DNA of 64,000 bases from Falciphora oryzae (lineage: Eukaryota; Ascomycota; Sordariomycetes; Magnaporthales; Magnaporthaceae): contig JNVV01000008.1 of the NCBI GenBank assembly GCA_000733355.1, positions 774,927 to 838,926 on the forward strand. The letters run 5' to 3'. The first letter of the stretch is position 1. Every line of letters starts with the position of its first letter. The notes under the pieces are model-generated. The model was not told the DNA's origin. It did no database searches and saw nothing but the letters and a program-made list of their open reading frames with translations. Below are positions 1 through 10,273 of this stretch, in pieces. A program made the position numbers and the translations under genes.

Positions 1-348
1 CTCTCTGCCTTCCTCGCCGACGCCGCCGCCCACGCCGGCCGCCACGCCGCGCCGCGCCCCCACGCAAAGTACGCTGTGGCGCTGTGCGGCCGGTCGACGC
101 GGCTGCTGTGGCCGTCAGAGGCAGTCGACGCCGCGGCGCGCGCGGCCGAGGCGCGCCACGGCGGCGGGGATGAGGGGGGCGAGGAGGACGCGCCGGTGCA
201 TTCGGAGCCGGGCTGCAGCGCCGAGGACAGGGTGTTTGTCAGCGTTGTGTTTGGCTCCGAGGAGGAGCTAAGGGATATGTGTCGTTTCAGGGGCGAGGAG
301 TACGGAGAGGAGAGTGTTTGGATATCTTCGCGGAGCTCGGGTGGGTGA
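1..348 (+). CDS. 3' end of an unidentified protein gene (partial)
   Basis: The frame is open from the first base of the window to a TGA at 346-348, giving about 115 residues with no start, so the gene begins to the left of the window. The visible part is rich in alanine, arginine and histidine at first. It then carries an acidic, glycine-rich linker and a short tail (FVSVVFGSEEELRDM). I recognise no domain. The strong G/C bias at third positions is like that of the genes further along, which supports real coding. It could also be an exon read past its splice site. What follows is retroelement debris, so the gene sits at the edge of a repeat-containing interval. Confidence 0.45.
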   Translation, partial: LSAFLADAAAHAGRHAAPRPHAKYAVALCGRSTRLLWPSEAVDAAARAAEARHGGGDEGGEEDAPVHSEPGCSAEDRVFVSVVFGSEEELRDMCRFRGEEYGEESVWISSRSSGG

Positions 349-480
349 GGCTTCGCTGTACCCCGGGATCCGCCGTTAGAACCATGCCCCCGAATGCCCC
401 ACGTCCAACTCTGCCCTGACTCGGCGCATCACTCTGAGTCTCCCCCCTTCTGTCCGGTGGTGGTCCCGGTTCGGGTGCTG

Positions 481-986
481 CTACCCCGTAAAGCGTCTCG
501 CATCGTCGGTGGCGAAGAGGATGTACCTTGTACCGTCATACCTCTCGATCGGGTACTTCCCCCAGACGTCGTAATGCATGAGAGCTCTCAGCTCAGCCTC
601 CCGTCGTCGTGCAGGATCTCGAGGAACCCGAACAAGGGCATTCGTCGTGCGCAGACAGAACAGATCTCTCCGAGCTTCTTCTGGGTTTCTTTCTTGGTGA
701 GAGGAATTCCAACGCTCTGGTCGAGAAGGCCAATCATATTCTGGAGACCGAGGTGGCCAAGGCGACGGAGCCAGTGCCACACCGGGTTGCTGAAGTCCGT
801 GACTCCGACGAAGTTGCCGCTAACTGCGGCGGCGACATTTGCGTCAAAAGGGGCGATTCACCATGCCAAGCAACGTCCCCATCACCCCCGAGAGCTGCTG
901 AAGACAGACGCAAGCCAGTGGCTTGGTCAAGATGCCTGCGATGTTGAGCTCGTTGTCTGTCGTCCACTTACCCATGGGACCGACCC

Positions 987-1045
<59 letters not shown>

Positions 1046-1690
1046 AGAAAGACGACTCTCTGGATAGCTCGAGCTAGCTACCAGGCGCGAGAAGGGGCCA
1101 AGAATCTGGTTCTGGGTGTCCGAAAGAAGGCGCGTGGTTTTCGAGGGCCTGAGAACAAAGAAGAAAAAAAGTAAGTTGTGGTTGTTTTGGAAACCGCGAG
1201 GAAGCTCGTGGGCGCACAGCGATATATCACACCAAAGTAGACCCGTGCCTCTCTCGAAGAGACATGATCCACCTGAATCCGGACGATTGGGATATTTCTA
1301 GGAAGTTTGGGCCTTGGAACATCGATTTGCAGTATCAGATAGAGACGCCTACTCTTTCCCAAATAGACAAGCGGGTGGACTAGGTAGGGTGAGGTTACCT
1401 ATATTTAAAATACACTCTATAAGCTCACAATCTTGCGGCACAATCATGAAACTTCCCAAGCCTCTTTGTTTTGTGGCTTTCGGGTGCCTGCGGCTCTCCG
1501 TGCTTCCATAAGGCCTTGCCACTGCAGGCTTCCTATCCCTAGCTCCCGAGCCCCCCAAACTTGCAGCCGTCGGCGATAGCTCCTCGTAGCCAGAGAGCAG
1601 GTCGAATACTCGGACAGCGGGTGATGATGGCTTTGGTTTTGTCTGCGCTGCGGGTGGCTTGAGCGAGAGTAGGGCTATTGCCCTCAATAG
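481..1690 (-). mobile_element. Decayed Ty1/copia retrotransposon fragments
   Basis: Minus-strand reading of 481-960 gives pieces of a copia polyprotein in more than one frame. One piece is WHWLRRLGHLGLQNM, followed by a CxxC-like ICSVC (GAG-pre-integrase type, about 640-782). The next is DVWGKYPIERYDGTRYILF, ending TDDARRF (start of the integrase core, about 481-570). Stops and frame changes break it, so it is not functional. The stretch at about 1540-1680 is not obviously coding but matches a second scrap at about 5960-6100. That match suggests it belongs to the same or a related element. No LTRs were found. An (AG)n tract interrupts the debris. Confidence 0.6.
991..1044. repeat. (AG)27 microsatellite
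   Basis: An uninterrupted AG dinucleotide run of 54 bases lies inside the decayed retroelement interval. It creates long Arg-Glu open frames on both strands that should not be taken as genes. Confidence 0.95.
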
Positions 1691-1747
1691 TTTGAATGGG
1701 AGAGAGCGGAGGGGACCCTGTATATTCCAGTGGGTATGGTCGTATGT
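1672..1747 (-). pseudogene. Truncated 5S rRNA copy
   Basis: On the minus strand, the sequence from 1747 downwards matches the first ~75 nt of the complete 5S rRNA gene at 59054-59172. It shares the 5' end ACATACGACCATACCCACTGG and the CCGCTCTC segment, with scattered substitutions. The 3' third of the RNA is missing, and the sequence runs into retroelement-like DNA at about 1670. The six bases just upstream (GCTAGC on the minus strand) and a TATATT-like box at 1773-1778 (about 26-31 bases upstream) are also kept, as in the intact gene. It is therefore a truncated gene copy, with its promoter side intact and its 3' side lost. Confidence 0.8.
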
Positions 1748-1919
1748 GCTAGCTGACCAGACCGTCCGCCTCTATATTCACTCTTTAGCTTTAACCAAGA
1801 TAGCAGAGCCGCCGTTGGCACTTCTCTTCTGCATGTTGGCCCTCGGTAAGCAAGGCCGAATGCTTCCTCGGATAATTTCAGTCACTAATATGTACTCCAG
1901 CCATCTCATTCAGGTAATC

Positions 1920-4088
1920 CTAGTCCGTCTGAGTCTCGAGCTCACCCTCTTCCTCTTCCTCTTCTATAAACCTCCTCCGCACATCGTCAGAGTAGCCCTC
2001 AGGACGGCCCCAGTCAAACTCGACCAGGCGTTGGTAATCCTCCGTCGTCTCGTTGACCATCCCCTTTTTTGCTTCGAGATTTTGGCGCAGAATTTCGGCC
2101 AGGGTCTGGTCCCTGAAGGGGATCGTGGGGTCGGCGCCGCACTCGTCCATCAGGAAGCGCAGCAGCCGCGCCCGCTCCTCGGTCAGGCCGACGGGGCCCG
2201 TGTAGCGGTGGCTTCCCCATTTGATACCCGGGCGGCCCTTGTTGCTGTCCATGAGCCAGAAGCCAAAGTTCTGCAGCGAGGTCGGCCCGTTGCCATTGAA
2301 CCTGTGGTTGATGTTGGCCCCGGCGGCGACAAGTTGTCGTATTGTCGGGCGCGTGAAGCCGTCGTCGGCTGAGGTTGCTACCTTGCAGCATTCGCTACCT
2401 GTGTCTGGCCATGAAGAGTTGCAACATCTATCGGTTTTTTCGTGGTAGTGATTGACGCAGGTCAGCTTGAGCCAAATGTAGTCGAAGAGCAGGCTGTCGA
2501 GCTCCGAGGAAGTCAGGCGCTGGATGACGCTCGCCAGGATAGATTCCCAGGCTGACATGACGGGATCGGTATTACCCGGCGTGTCGCTGAGTTGCTCTGT
2601 AACTTTCGGGGTGTACTTGTAGAGGGCCAGCAACTCGGCTGCGCAGGGGCCCAGGGGGCCGTATGGTGCCCCGAGGTGCAAGCCCTCGTGTGCTCCATCT
2701 TGTGCTAAAAGAAGCTTGACAGGCTGAACAAGCGAAGGGAGAGCCGAGCCAAGCGGAGCCCAGGTCTTCAAGAGAAGATGCGCAGGCGACATCCATAGCT
2801 CCCGTCCCTTCCGGGTAGTCCAGTGCCGGGCGCTCCTGCGGACCAGAAGTCCAGCCCGGCTTGCACGCGTCTCAATTTCATATGGAAACTTGAGCTGCGT
2901 GCCGTGTGGACTGCCTGCACCAATCCCAGATAGGTATCGAAGCCTCTGCGTGGCGTCTGACTCCGGCTGGTCACCGTTACAGCCCCAATCCTTCACCATA
3001 GCCACGTAAAGCATCATCGGTGTTCGAAAGCGCATAGCTCCTTTCCCATAGACGGACACACAGCTATGGATTTCGGCCCCATGTTTAAGACATAAGTTGC
3101 TGATCTCGGTGAGGCGTTGAAAATCCTGGGCGCGCGCTGATGGTTCGGTAGTGGAAAGAGTTTGGGCCAAGGAATATGCAACTGCGCACATGGGAGAGAA
3201 GCTTGCAATAGCTGCGGGCCATTGCTCTGCCAGCGACGCCTGTTCCGGGAGCCTGTCCATGACGCGAAAAAATGTATCTTGCAGCGAGTGCACACTGGCA
3301 TCCTTTTCCAGCAAGAGGCGTACGAGCTCGGGGGAGCGCGATTTTATGGCTGCCGAAAGCGTAGGCATGATAACGCGGTGGCAATGAACTGGGTAGCGCA
3401 TCCAGACGAGGCCGGGGTTGGGGTTGGCGCCGGCGGCTAGAAGCCTTTCGGCAATCCTCAGGCAGCACGAGACGGTCCAGGTAGACTTTCCCCGGTTCGC
3501 GGCATCGGCCGTGTGGAAAAGCAGCTCGGTGCGCTGATGCTGATGCAGCTGAGAGACGAGCGACGGGTTGGTTTCGAGAAAGATGCGGAGCAGATCCGGG
3601 GATGAAGATTGGGCAAGTGATCGAACCAAGGCGCGGACCGAGGACGGGTGAACCCCGGGGCAGTCCACCTGGGCGCCGAGCTCGATCAGGTGTTGGAAAG
3701 TGCTGGCCTGCCCGCTCCTCGCTGCGAGACCCAGGCTTAGGACTTGAACGCTGCCGCCGTTCGGTCCTGTTATAGTAACCGTGCTGATGAGCGCGCCGTA
3801 GTCTATGACTTTGTCAACCAAGCTGTTGACACCTGCGTGGTAAGCCCATCTGACGGCAAGCTTGAAGTTTTCTGGAGGGCCCAGAAGCCGCGGGAGCAAC
3901 AGCGCATGGAAGCGCCCACAGCTCCGCGACAGGCGCGAGATGTCAGAGCGGTTTAAGTCTTGCAGGACTTGCTCCAGCAGTTCTGGCACGAGAGTGTCCA
4001 GCCGTGGCGGCGGTCGTCGATCGGAAGAGGCGACCATAGTTGTTTGAGGGTTGGGTGATGGGGAGACTCTGGACTGCGCCAGAGCCAT
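1920..4088 (-). CDS. F-box and ankyrin-repeat protein
   Basis: A single uninterrupted frame encodes 722 residues. Residues about 30-70 form an F-box-like helix set (LVPELLEQVLQDLNRSDISR, then CGRFHALLLPRLL), which would dock to Skp1 in an SCF ubiquitin ligase. Ankyrin-like units follow: GLAARSGQASTFQHLIELGA near 120, RIAERLLAAGANPNP near 210, AAIKSRSPELVRLLLEKDA near 240, IRQLVAAGANINH near 580 and ARLLRFLMDECGADP near 645. The C-terminus is a glutamate run. Translation may start at Met1 or at Met17. The substrate is unknown. Fungal genomes hold many such F-box/ankyrin genes, which vary between strains. It is transcribed away from the orphan gene fragment at 4.9-5.7 kb and ends beside the truncated 5S copy. 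Confidence 0.8.
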   Translation of the reverse strand: MALAQSRVSPSPNPQTTMVASSDRRPPPRLDTLVPELLEQVLQDLNRSDISRLSRSCGRFHALLLPRLLGPPENFKLAVRWAYHAGVNSLVDKVIDYGALISTVTITGPNGGSVQVLSLGLAARSGQASTFQHLIELGAQVDCPGVHPSSVRALVRSLAQSSSPDLLRIFLETNPSLVSQLHQHQRTELLFHTADAANRGKSTWTVSCCLRIAERLLAAGANPNPGLVWMRYPVHCHRVIMPTLSAAIKSRSPELVRLLLEKDASVHSLQDTFFRVMDRLPEQASLAEQWPAAIASFSPMCAVAYSLAQTLSTTEPSARAQDFQRLTEISNLCLKHGAEIHSCVSVYGKGAMRFRTPMMLYVAMVKDWGCNGDQPESDATQRLRYLSGIGAGSPHGTQLKFPYEIETRASRAGLLVRRSARHWTTRKGRELWMSPAHLLLKTWAPLGSALPSLVQPVKLLLAQDGAHEGLHLGAPYGPLGPCAAELLALYKYTPKVTEQLSDTPGNTDPVMSAWESILASVIQRLTSSELDSLLFDYIWLKLTCVNHYHEKTDRCCNSSWPDTGSECCKVATSADDGFTRPTIRQLVAAGANINHRFNGNGPTSLQNFGFWLMDSNKGRPGIKWGSHRYTGPVGLTEERARLLRFLMDECGADPTIPFRDQTLAEILRQNLEAKKGMVNETTEDYQRLVEFDWGRPEGYSDDVRRRFIEEEEEEGELETQTD

Positions 4089-4911
4089 CGCTTCCTCTTG
4101 GGGTGGGAATCTAGAGGTAGGTTAGGTAGTGGTGGAACGCTCAATATAAACTATTCCTTGTCCAAGACGATAAGAAAAAGGATGGAGAGGGAGGAGAGCA
4201 CGGTTTATTAAGACACGAGGGGGCCGCGACCTGAAATGCGAGTCGGGTGTCGAGTGGGCCCTGAGAGAGTATACCAATTACAACCTTGCTACCTGTGCCT
4301 ACATGTAAACGGAAACCTCTAGTCATTACTGTCTAGGTGCCTACCACCTACCTACCCTAGAAGTAGCTATCGTTACAGGCCACTCTACTGCTACCAGGTA
4401 GGGTACACACCTATTTATAGCTGCTGGGGCCCTGTAACCGGGCTTCGCTATTGATGTTCGAGAACCGTCGGGTGCAAAGACCTAAGCTACACGCCCGGCT
4501 GCCAGCGCCACTGCTGCTTGACCCAATCTCCCCTAGTGAGTCCCCACGGGTTCAATAGCAAGACTAGGCCAAGTTCTTATGCTGTATTATCGTCGAACTA
4601 GGCCTGTTCAATGAGATATCTATCTAGGTGGGTGGGTAGGTATATAGATAGGTAGCTACATGTAGCAGAAGATGGCAGAGAAACCAAAATGGAAAAGGAG
4701 ATAGATCATCTCGCTTCAGGGACAGGACTAATGCATTGCATGGCCCTCTTTGCACTTTCTATTGCCGCTTGATGCGAAAGGTATCTCGGTGATTGACGGA
4801 TATTATTCCAGCGTTCCCTGAATACCCTGCCGGCCTCCTGCCGGGTCATTCGCAGCTCCAGAATCATGAGTTGGGTGTTGCGGGCCCGTCAACTCACGCA
4901 AAGTCGCTTAG
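4089..4911. other. Intergenic region with CTACCTA/TAGGTA motifs
   Basis: I see no gene. Between about 4320 and 4665 the sequence is unusually rich in CTACCTA and TAGGTA words on both strands (for example at 4341-4360 and 4625-4655). The proximal part must hold the promoter of the F-box/ankyrin gene. Confidence 0.6.
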
Positions 4912-5709
4912 CTGATAATTGAACGCTTTGGCGACTTTGCCTCTGTTCCAAAGGTCGGATGCGTTTTCTTCGACGGGAAATCTCGGGTCTCTTGGCTTGG
5001 TAAGTGTCCATGGACGGCGACCCTCCTCGCGAGGGGCGAGGACTTGATCAACCCCGAGGACCTCGTAAAAGGGGCCTACGACAAGCTGAAGGTTCTCGCC
5101 CAGGACCTTCCCGAAGCAGCCGAGCAAATCAAGCTCGACATTTATCCCGGAGACGCCCAGGACCTCGTCGATGCCGTCGCCCCTCTTGTCTTCATGCTCG
5201 AAATGGCCGTCGGCGCGATCCAGAGCATATCTGACGCTGTGGACATCGAGGAGGCAGAGCAGCGTAAAAGCACCATTTTGCTATTCCTCACAGCCATTTT
5301 CCTCCTGATCCCTATCGTAGGAGAAATCACTGCCACCATCGCGCCCCTGGCCGCCATCGGCCGCATCGTATCCACTGTGGGCATAGCGGGCCAATCGGCC
5401 CTCGACATTTACGGCGTCGTCGATACCAAGGGCGACGACCTCCTGGCCATCTTCGGGCTCGTGCTGGTGCCCTTGGCCGTCTTCGACGGCGTGCAGATGG
5501 CCAAGGCGGCGTCCCGGTCCCGCGCCATGGACGCGGCCACGCTCCGGAAGCTCAAGATGGAGCCCAAGATGAACATCATCAGGAAGGTCAACTCGCGCGC
5601 GTCCATGTGCATGCCCAGCGAGCGCAACGGCAAGCGCGAGGCCGGCGTCTTCCCCGCGGGCGCCCTGCCCATGAGCGGGCTGAACGCGGACCCGTTTAGG
5701 AGCCTGTGA
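4912..5709 (+). pseudogene. Orphan C-terminal fragment of a larger protein (possibly GH18 chitinase-like)
   Basis: The frame is open from 4912, just after a stop at 4909-4911, to TGA at 5707-5709, with no ATG near its beginning. It encodes about 265 residues that read like the end of a longer protein. A cysteine/tryptophan segment (VGCVFFDGKSRVSWLGKCPW) comes first, then a helical stretch. Two hydrophobic helices follow (ILLFLTAIFLLIPIVGEI and a helix around LAIFGLVLVPLAVFDGVQM), then a basic tail. From memory, this helix pair resembles the C-terminal region of some large secreted fungal proteins, including GH18 chitinases. No catalytic domain is present upstream, where the sequence is non-coding. 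It is therefore probably a gene relic. Codon usage still looks coding, so the loss seems recent. Confidence 0.5.
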
Positions 5710-5734
5710 AGAAAAGTAGCCAACAACCGATAGA

Positions 5735-6130
5735 TACCAAAAGCCGCCTGTGGACCACCGGGGGGTTGGAGGAGAAGGCTTTGCGCCGATCAAGGGAGGC
5801 GGCAGCTTGATTAGGTACCATGATATACCCCTGTGGAGCGTGCTGGAAGGAAATGCAATACACGTGCCCATAGGTATCAATGGCCGTGAAGAGATAGGCA
5901 GCGCTAGTCTTTTACAAGTTCTCCTTCTGCGTTGAGATTTAGGCAAACAAATTTGATACGGGTATCGGCCCATAATGGACTTGCAGCCATCGGCGATTGG
6001 CTCCCTGTAATAAAAAAAAACATGTCGAGTCCTCGGTTGATAGTCGAAAAAGATGACCTTGGTCTTGTCTGCGCTGATAGACTGACTCTTAAATATGATG
6101 GTATAACTTGCCTGCGTAGCAGACACTATC
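5735..6130 (-). mobile_element. Second retroelement scrap
   Basis: The stretch at about 5960-6100 aligns by eye with 1540-1680. Both share CTTGCAGCC, TCGGCGAT, a GTCGA-centred block and TTTTGTCTGCGCTG-like words in the same order and orientation. Minus-strand frames contain broken protein-like pieces (for example HVYCISFQHAPQGYIM near 5820-5860) separated by stops. It lies directly behind the 3' end of the alpha/beta hydrolase gene. It cannot be assigned to a specific element from sequence alone, and the co-occurrence with copia motifs elsewhere is only suggestive. Confidence 0.45.
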
Positions 6131-6136
6131 TGATCT

Positions 6137-7447
6137 TCAAGTATACTTCTTGACCATCTTCAGGACGGCCTCGTTCACCTCCTTGGGGCTGGTAGCATTG
6201 AGGTAGTGGCCGCCGCCCTCAACGAAGGTCAGAGTCGCCTCGGGCGAGGCTGTGAAGAGCTCGATCTGCTCGGCGGGAACCTTGACCCCAAAGACCGGAT
6301 CTTGGGTGCCCTGTGAGGAAGTCGTCCGGTCAGCAAACGCATCCAAGAACAACGGTAGGAGGAAAATCCGAACCACAAAAGGCAAAACATACCTGCAGCC
6401 AGTACACGGGGCACTTGATATCCCTCAGCCTCATCAGCAAGCCGTCGCGCGAGAGCAGGCTGACGAGGGCGCCCTTGAGCTTCCTGCGGCCCTCGTCGCC
6501 GCAGTAGACCGACTTGAGCGTCTTGGTCCAGAACTCGAGCGTCTCGGGCGGCACGGTGCCCGAGAAGCCCAGGCTGCCGACCATGCCGCACCAGACGTCG
6601 TCGACGACGAAGTCAGCGGCCGCGGGGGCGCTCCAGCCGTCGAGGAAGGGCGTCAGTTGGGTCTTGGGGTCCCAGGCGCCATTGGCGCGCGACTCGGCGG
6701 ACTCGTAGTCCAGAGACGTGCCCAGGGGGAGGATTCCGAGTATCTGGATTTGGCCGACAAACAGGGGTTGAAGTGATGCGCAAGTGTTAGCGTGGATTAC
6801 TGCATCATCAGGTAATGGCGCTTGTGCCGGTGGCCTTGGCCGCCCGGGGAAATAAATCAGCCGCGCGCATGTATGGGGAAACAGGGGCCCGCTCGTTAGC
6901 GTGTCTTTAGGTGGTTAGGAGGGTACCACTGCACGCAGCCAGTGGCTGTCTGCGTGCAGCTGGGAGATGGCAGGATGGATGGGCGGGAGAAGATCGGGAG
7001 ATAGGCCGTCATGCGGTGAAACGATCACAGCCTGGGCACAAGACAGAACAGAACAAGACCAACAAAAAAAAAAAAGGCACGCACCCTTTCAGGGGCCAAG
7101 AGGGCCATCCGGGCGACGATCCAGCCTCCCTGGCTAGTGCCGAGCGCGAAGGCCTTTCGCAAGCCCAGCTTGTCCATGACCTGCAGCGCCACGAGGGCCG
7201 AGTCCCAGTACGTGAAGTGCTCCTGGGGGCAGCTGGTGGCGCCGTGGCCGAGCGGCTCGACGGCCAGGAGGTTGACGGTGGCCGAGAGCTCGGCGCTGGC
7301 GAACTGGTGCTCGTACAGCGACGACGTCGTGCACATGGAGTTGACGAGCACCACCGTCGGCTTGGAGGGATCGACGACGCCGCCGGCTAGCCGGTAGCCC
7401 GCCGTGACGCCGAGGTGCGGCACCTGGACTGTGGTCTTGGCCGCCAT
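6137..7447 (-). CDS. Alpha/beta hydrolase (AB hydrolase-1 family)
   Basis: Spliced model: 7447-7085, 6743-6393, 6310-6137, giving 295 residues, the usual size for the family. Exon 1 carries the beta-strand and oxyanion region (KPTVVLVNSMCTTSSLYEHQ), then GHGATS and the nucleophile elbow GTSQGG, so the nucleophile is that serine. Exon 3 holds FVEGGGHYLN, where the histidine is a good catalytic candidate. The aspartate is probably in the DPVFG segment at the start of exon 3. The first intron is long (341 bp, GTGCGT donor, A-rich on the plus strand). The second is 82 bp (GTATGT...ACAG). The substrate cannot be told from sequence; no signal peptide is seen, so it is probably cytosolic. It is divergent from the membrane protein gene at 8725. 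Confidence 0.85.
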
Positions 7448-8724
7448 TTTACCTTTTTTTGCTTTCTTGGATCTAGTCTCTCGATCCTGTTATTTTAGCG
7501 GCTTTGCTCTCGTTTTTTCTTGGATTTGTTTCTCCGCTCGATCTGGGTGTTTTGGGTATCGTTCGTGGTAGCAATTCACCGACTTGAAATGACGATCTAT
7601 GCGCCCAAGAAACAGGTGAGCGGCTGCGTTCAGCTGGGCAGCTCCTGGCTTTTGCCGAGGGGCATCAATTGTACTCCTTGGGCTGCCCTTGCTCAGCTCG
7701 CTCCACTGAAAGGTGAGGAGGAGACGAGGCAGTTGGACCAGGGCGGCGAAACGTGATAGCAACCCGAACAGCCCACTAATAGCCGCAATTGGAATGTTCG
7801 GCCGAGGCTAATGCGGCGCGCCTGCCCATCGACATATGCAACACGCACTGTATATCCCAACCCACCTTCAGTCGCCGGGCATCGCCAACTGGGCAGACGA
7901 CTGGGTGATCGGGATCTTGCATTCTGGAGCCCGCGGTGCCGGTCTCCCGCGGTCGCCATCACCCCACAAATGATCATCGTTGGGTGGACGAAGAAGTGCG
8001 TGGTTTTGCTGCACGCAACTGACGCAGTTGAGAATTAGGCGATGTTTGTCAGCCGCTGCTGGGGTATCAAATATCAAAACTTGTTGATCAAAAGAATCAT
8101 TCCCCACATCCTTTGTGCCCTCGCCCCTGGCTCCTGAGGGCTAGCACTGAGGGCTAGCGCAGACCCATCGCGGATGGCCAAGCCACTAGCTCACTAGACC
8201 GCTCTCAGAAAGGGATCGCCCGAGACCACAAAAGTCTCAAGAATAATGAACAATGTGGCATCGCGCGGTTTCGACCCAGAGAGAAAGGGTACGATCTGCC
8301 GGGCCCAGCAGCCTCGAAATGGGTTGTCTCCCGGAGATGTGGCTCTCTACCCCCCTTGCTCGCCGCGTTACGGGGCCGGCCTCCCCTCTCATCCTCTCGC
8401 CTGATTGCATTTGCCATGTGGGTGTTGCCGCACCCACCCCCGGAGAGAATGGTGCGAAGTGAGACGCGAGCAGTAAGGCCAAGGAAACTTGGAGGGCTGT
8501 AAAAATAACAAAACCTCGGGCTGGTCCACTGCTCGGTTCCGGCTGGCTGGCTAGCTGGTCGGTTGATATTTGTCTGGTCTTGGACGACCAACATTTCTGA
8601 GCTTCACCAAAAGGACCCCTAGCGAGTCGACGAGCACGACATCTCTGTTGGCCCCGGGTACTCGTCATCTAGCTCGGCCGCACGCCATCCACCATCACCC
8701 GCGCCCTCGGACAGATCGCGAGCC
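7448..8724. other. Divergent intergenic region
   Basis: This is the shared upstream region of the hydrolase (minus) and the rhodopsin-domain gene (plus). I found no gene in it. The only structure noticed is a 12-base direct repeat at 8134-8158. Confidence 0.6.
8134..8158. repeat. Direct repeat of CTGAGGGCTAGC
   Basis: The 12-mer CTGAGGGCTAGC occurs at 8134-8145 and again at 8147-8158, one base apart. It lies in the promoter interval between two divergent genes. It could be a tandem binding site or a chance duplication. Confidence 0.6.
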
Positions 8725-10273
8725 ATGTCTGTGCCGCCGCCCGACCCCAATGCGCCGTCGGTGCTCCCGGGCATTCCCGGCTACGACCCGCAGAACGTCC
8801 AGCCGTGGACTGTCCAAGTCGTCGTCTCCGTCACAATCCTCGCCGCCGTGGCGGTCGTCTTGAGGATCTGGAGCCGGCACCTCAAAGGCCAGGCGCTGTG
8901 GTGGGACGACTACATGATCATCTTTTCTATGGTGCGTCCCTATCCCCTATTATGATGCAGTTGTTGAGGAGCCGGGTGCAAGCCGCCCGCAGAGGAAAAG
9001 AGGCAAAGACGAGACAAGGACATTGCTGACGGAGGGGGTGCATTCTCCATATCCAGGTGTGGAACTTGGTCGTCGTCGGGTTCATATTCGCCATGCACTC
9101 GCAGGGGATGGGGATCCACGCGGACAAAGTGCCGCTAGACAACATCGTCATGATGGCCAAGTACCTCGTCGTGGCCGAGATCCTGTACGCCTGGAACCTG
9201 GGCTGGTCCAAGCTGTCGCTCCTGCTCATGTACTACCGCATCTTCCACGTCCCCTTCTTCAAGAGGGTCGCGTGGGCCGTCGGGGCCTTCGTCATGGCCT
9301 GGGTGGTCTGCATCACCTTCCTGTTCATCTTCATCTGCGTGCCGGTCGAGAAGCTTTGGTACCCCGACCTGCCAGGTCACTGTATCGACCAGGTGGGAAC
9401 GTGGATCGCGAACGCCGCGTCGACGCTCCTCACCGATGTTGTGATCCTGCTGCTGCCGGCACCGCAGGTTTGGCGGTTGCAGCTCCGGCTGGCTGAAAAG
9501 ATTGCCCTGACTTTCGCCTTCAGTCTTGGATTCTTGTAAGTTCTTTTCATCTCTCTTACCTTCATACAACCTGCCAACGACTGACTTAGCTGACCGCCAA
9601 AAACAGCGTCGTCTTTGTCTCAGCTTACCGCACGAGCGTGCTCTTCACATACTCGAACAACGATCCCAGCTACACCCTAGCACCCACGGTGGGTTGGACC
9701 GCAATCGAGATCTCGGCCGGTATCGTCTCGGCGTGTCTCCCGACCCTTCGGCCAGTGATACAGCTGTTCGCACGCGCAGTCGGCATCAAGGGCAGCGTCG
9801 GCGGCCTCTTCCGAGGCGCGACGCGCGGGACCCACGGCGGCAGCAGCAAGGGCGACGCCTACTCCAGGGGCGCCGGCACGCCCGCCCCGAGCAGCCGCCT
9901 GGACCACAAGTCGCACACCGTCAGCAGCACTCTGACGACAATGCGCGGCGAAGACGACGACGACGCCGCCAACAACAGCAGCAACTCCGGGTCCAAGACC
10001 TGCCGCATGCCCAGCTTCAAGTCCCCCTTCTATCGGCTGCCGGATGAGCAGAGCGCGATGGAGGCGGGCCACGGGGCGAACACGTCCGCCATGGGCGGCA
10101 ACCTGCCGGAGATGCCGTCGGGGGCGAAGCTCAGACCCGACGTGACCGGGTTCGCTTTCACAGTCTCCAGCCAGGCCAACGGCGGGGCCAAGTCCGAAAG
10201 GGACGACGAAAGTGGCGATGAGATTCCGCTGCACGGCATCAAGGTGCAGCGGACGTATATGAGCTCCGCTTGA
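8725..10273 (+). CDS. Rhodopsin-domain integral membrane protein (SAT4/Pth11-like)
   Basis: Exons 8725-8931, 9057-9535 and 9607-10273 give 450 residues. The fungal rhodopsin-domain hallmark WWDDY follows the first transmembrane helix (about 28-50). Further helices come in exon 2 (LVVVGFIFAMHSQG, the WSKLSLLLMYYRIF segment, VGAFVMAWVVCITFLFIFIC) and around ASTLLTDVVILLLPAP. The last are in exon 3 (VVFVSAYRTSVL; AIEISAGIVSACLPTLRP). About 200 C-terminal residues are hydrophilic, serine/glycine rich and probably cytoplasmic. Proteins of this family sit in the plasma membrane, and some act as Pth11-like receptors, but the ligand here is unknown. Both introns have good GTGCGT/GTAAGT donors. It shares an intergenic region with the divergent hydrolase. 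Confidence 0.85.

Noticed and set aside
394..1077. 227-codon open frame on the plus strand
   Set aside because: It runs antisense through copia motifs and ends in the AG microsatellite (Arg-Glu run). No domain or codon bias supports it.
8253..8275. GGTTTCGACCC resembling a tRNA T arm
   Set aside because: The flanking bases do not pair into an acceptor stem, and no anticodon arm is visible.
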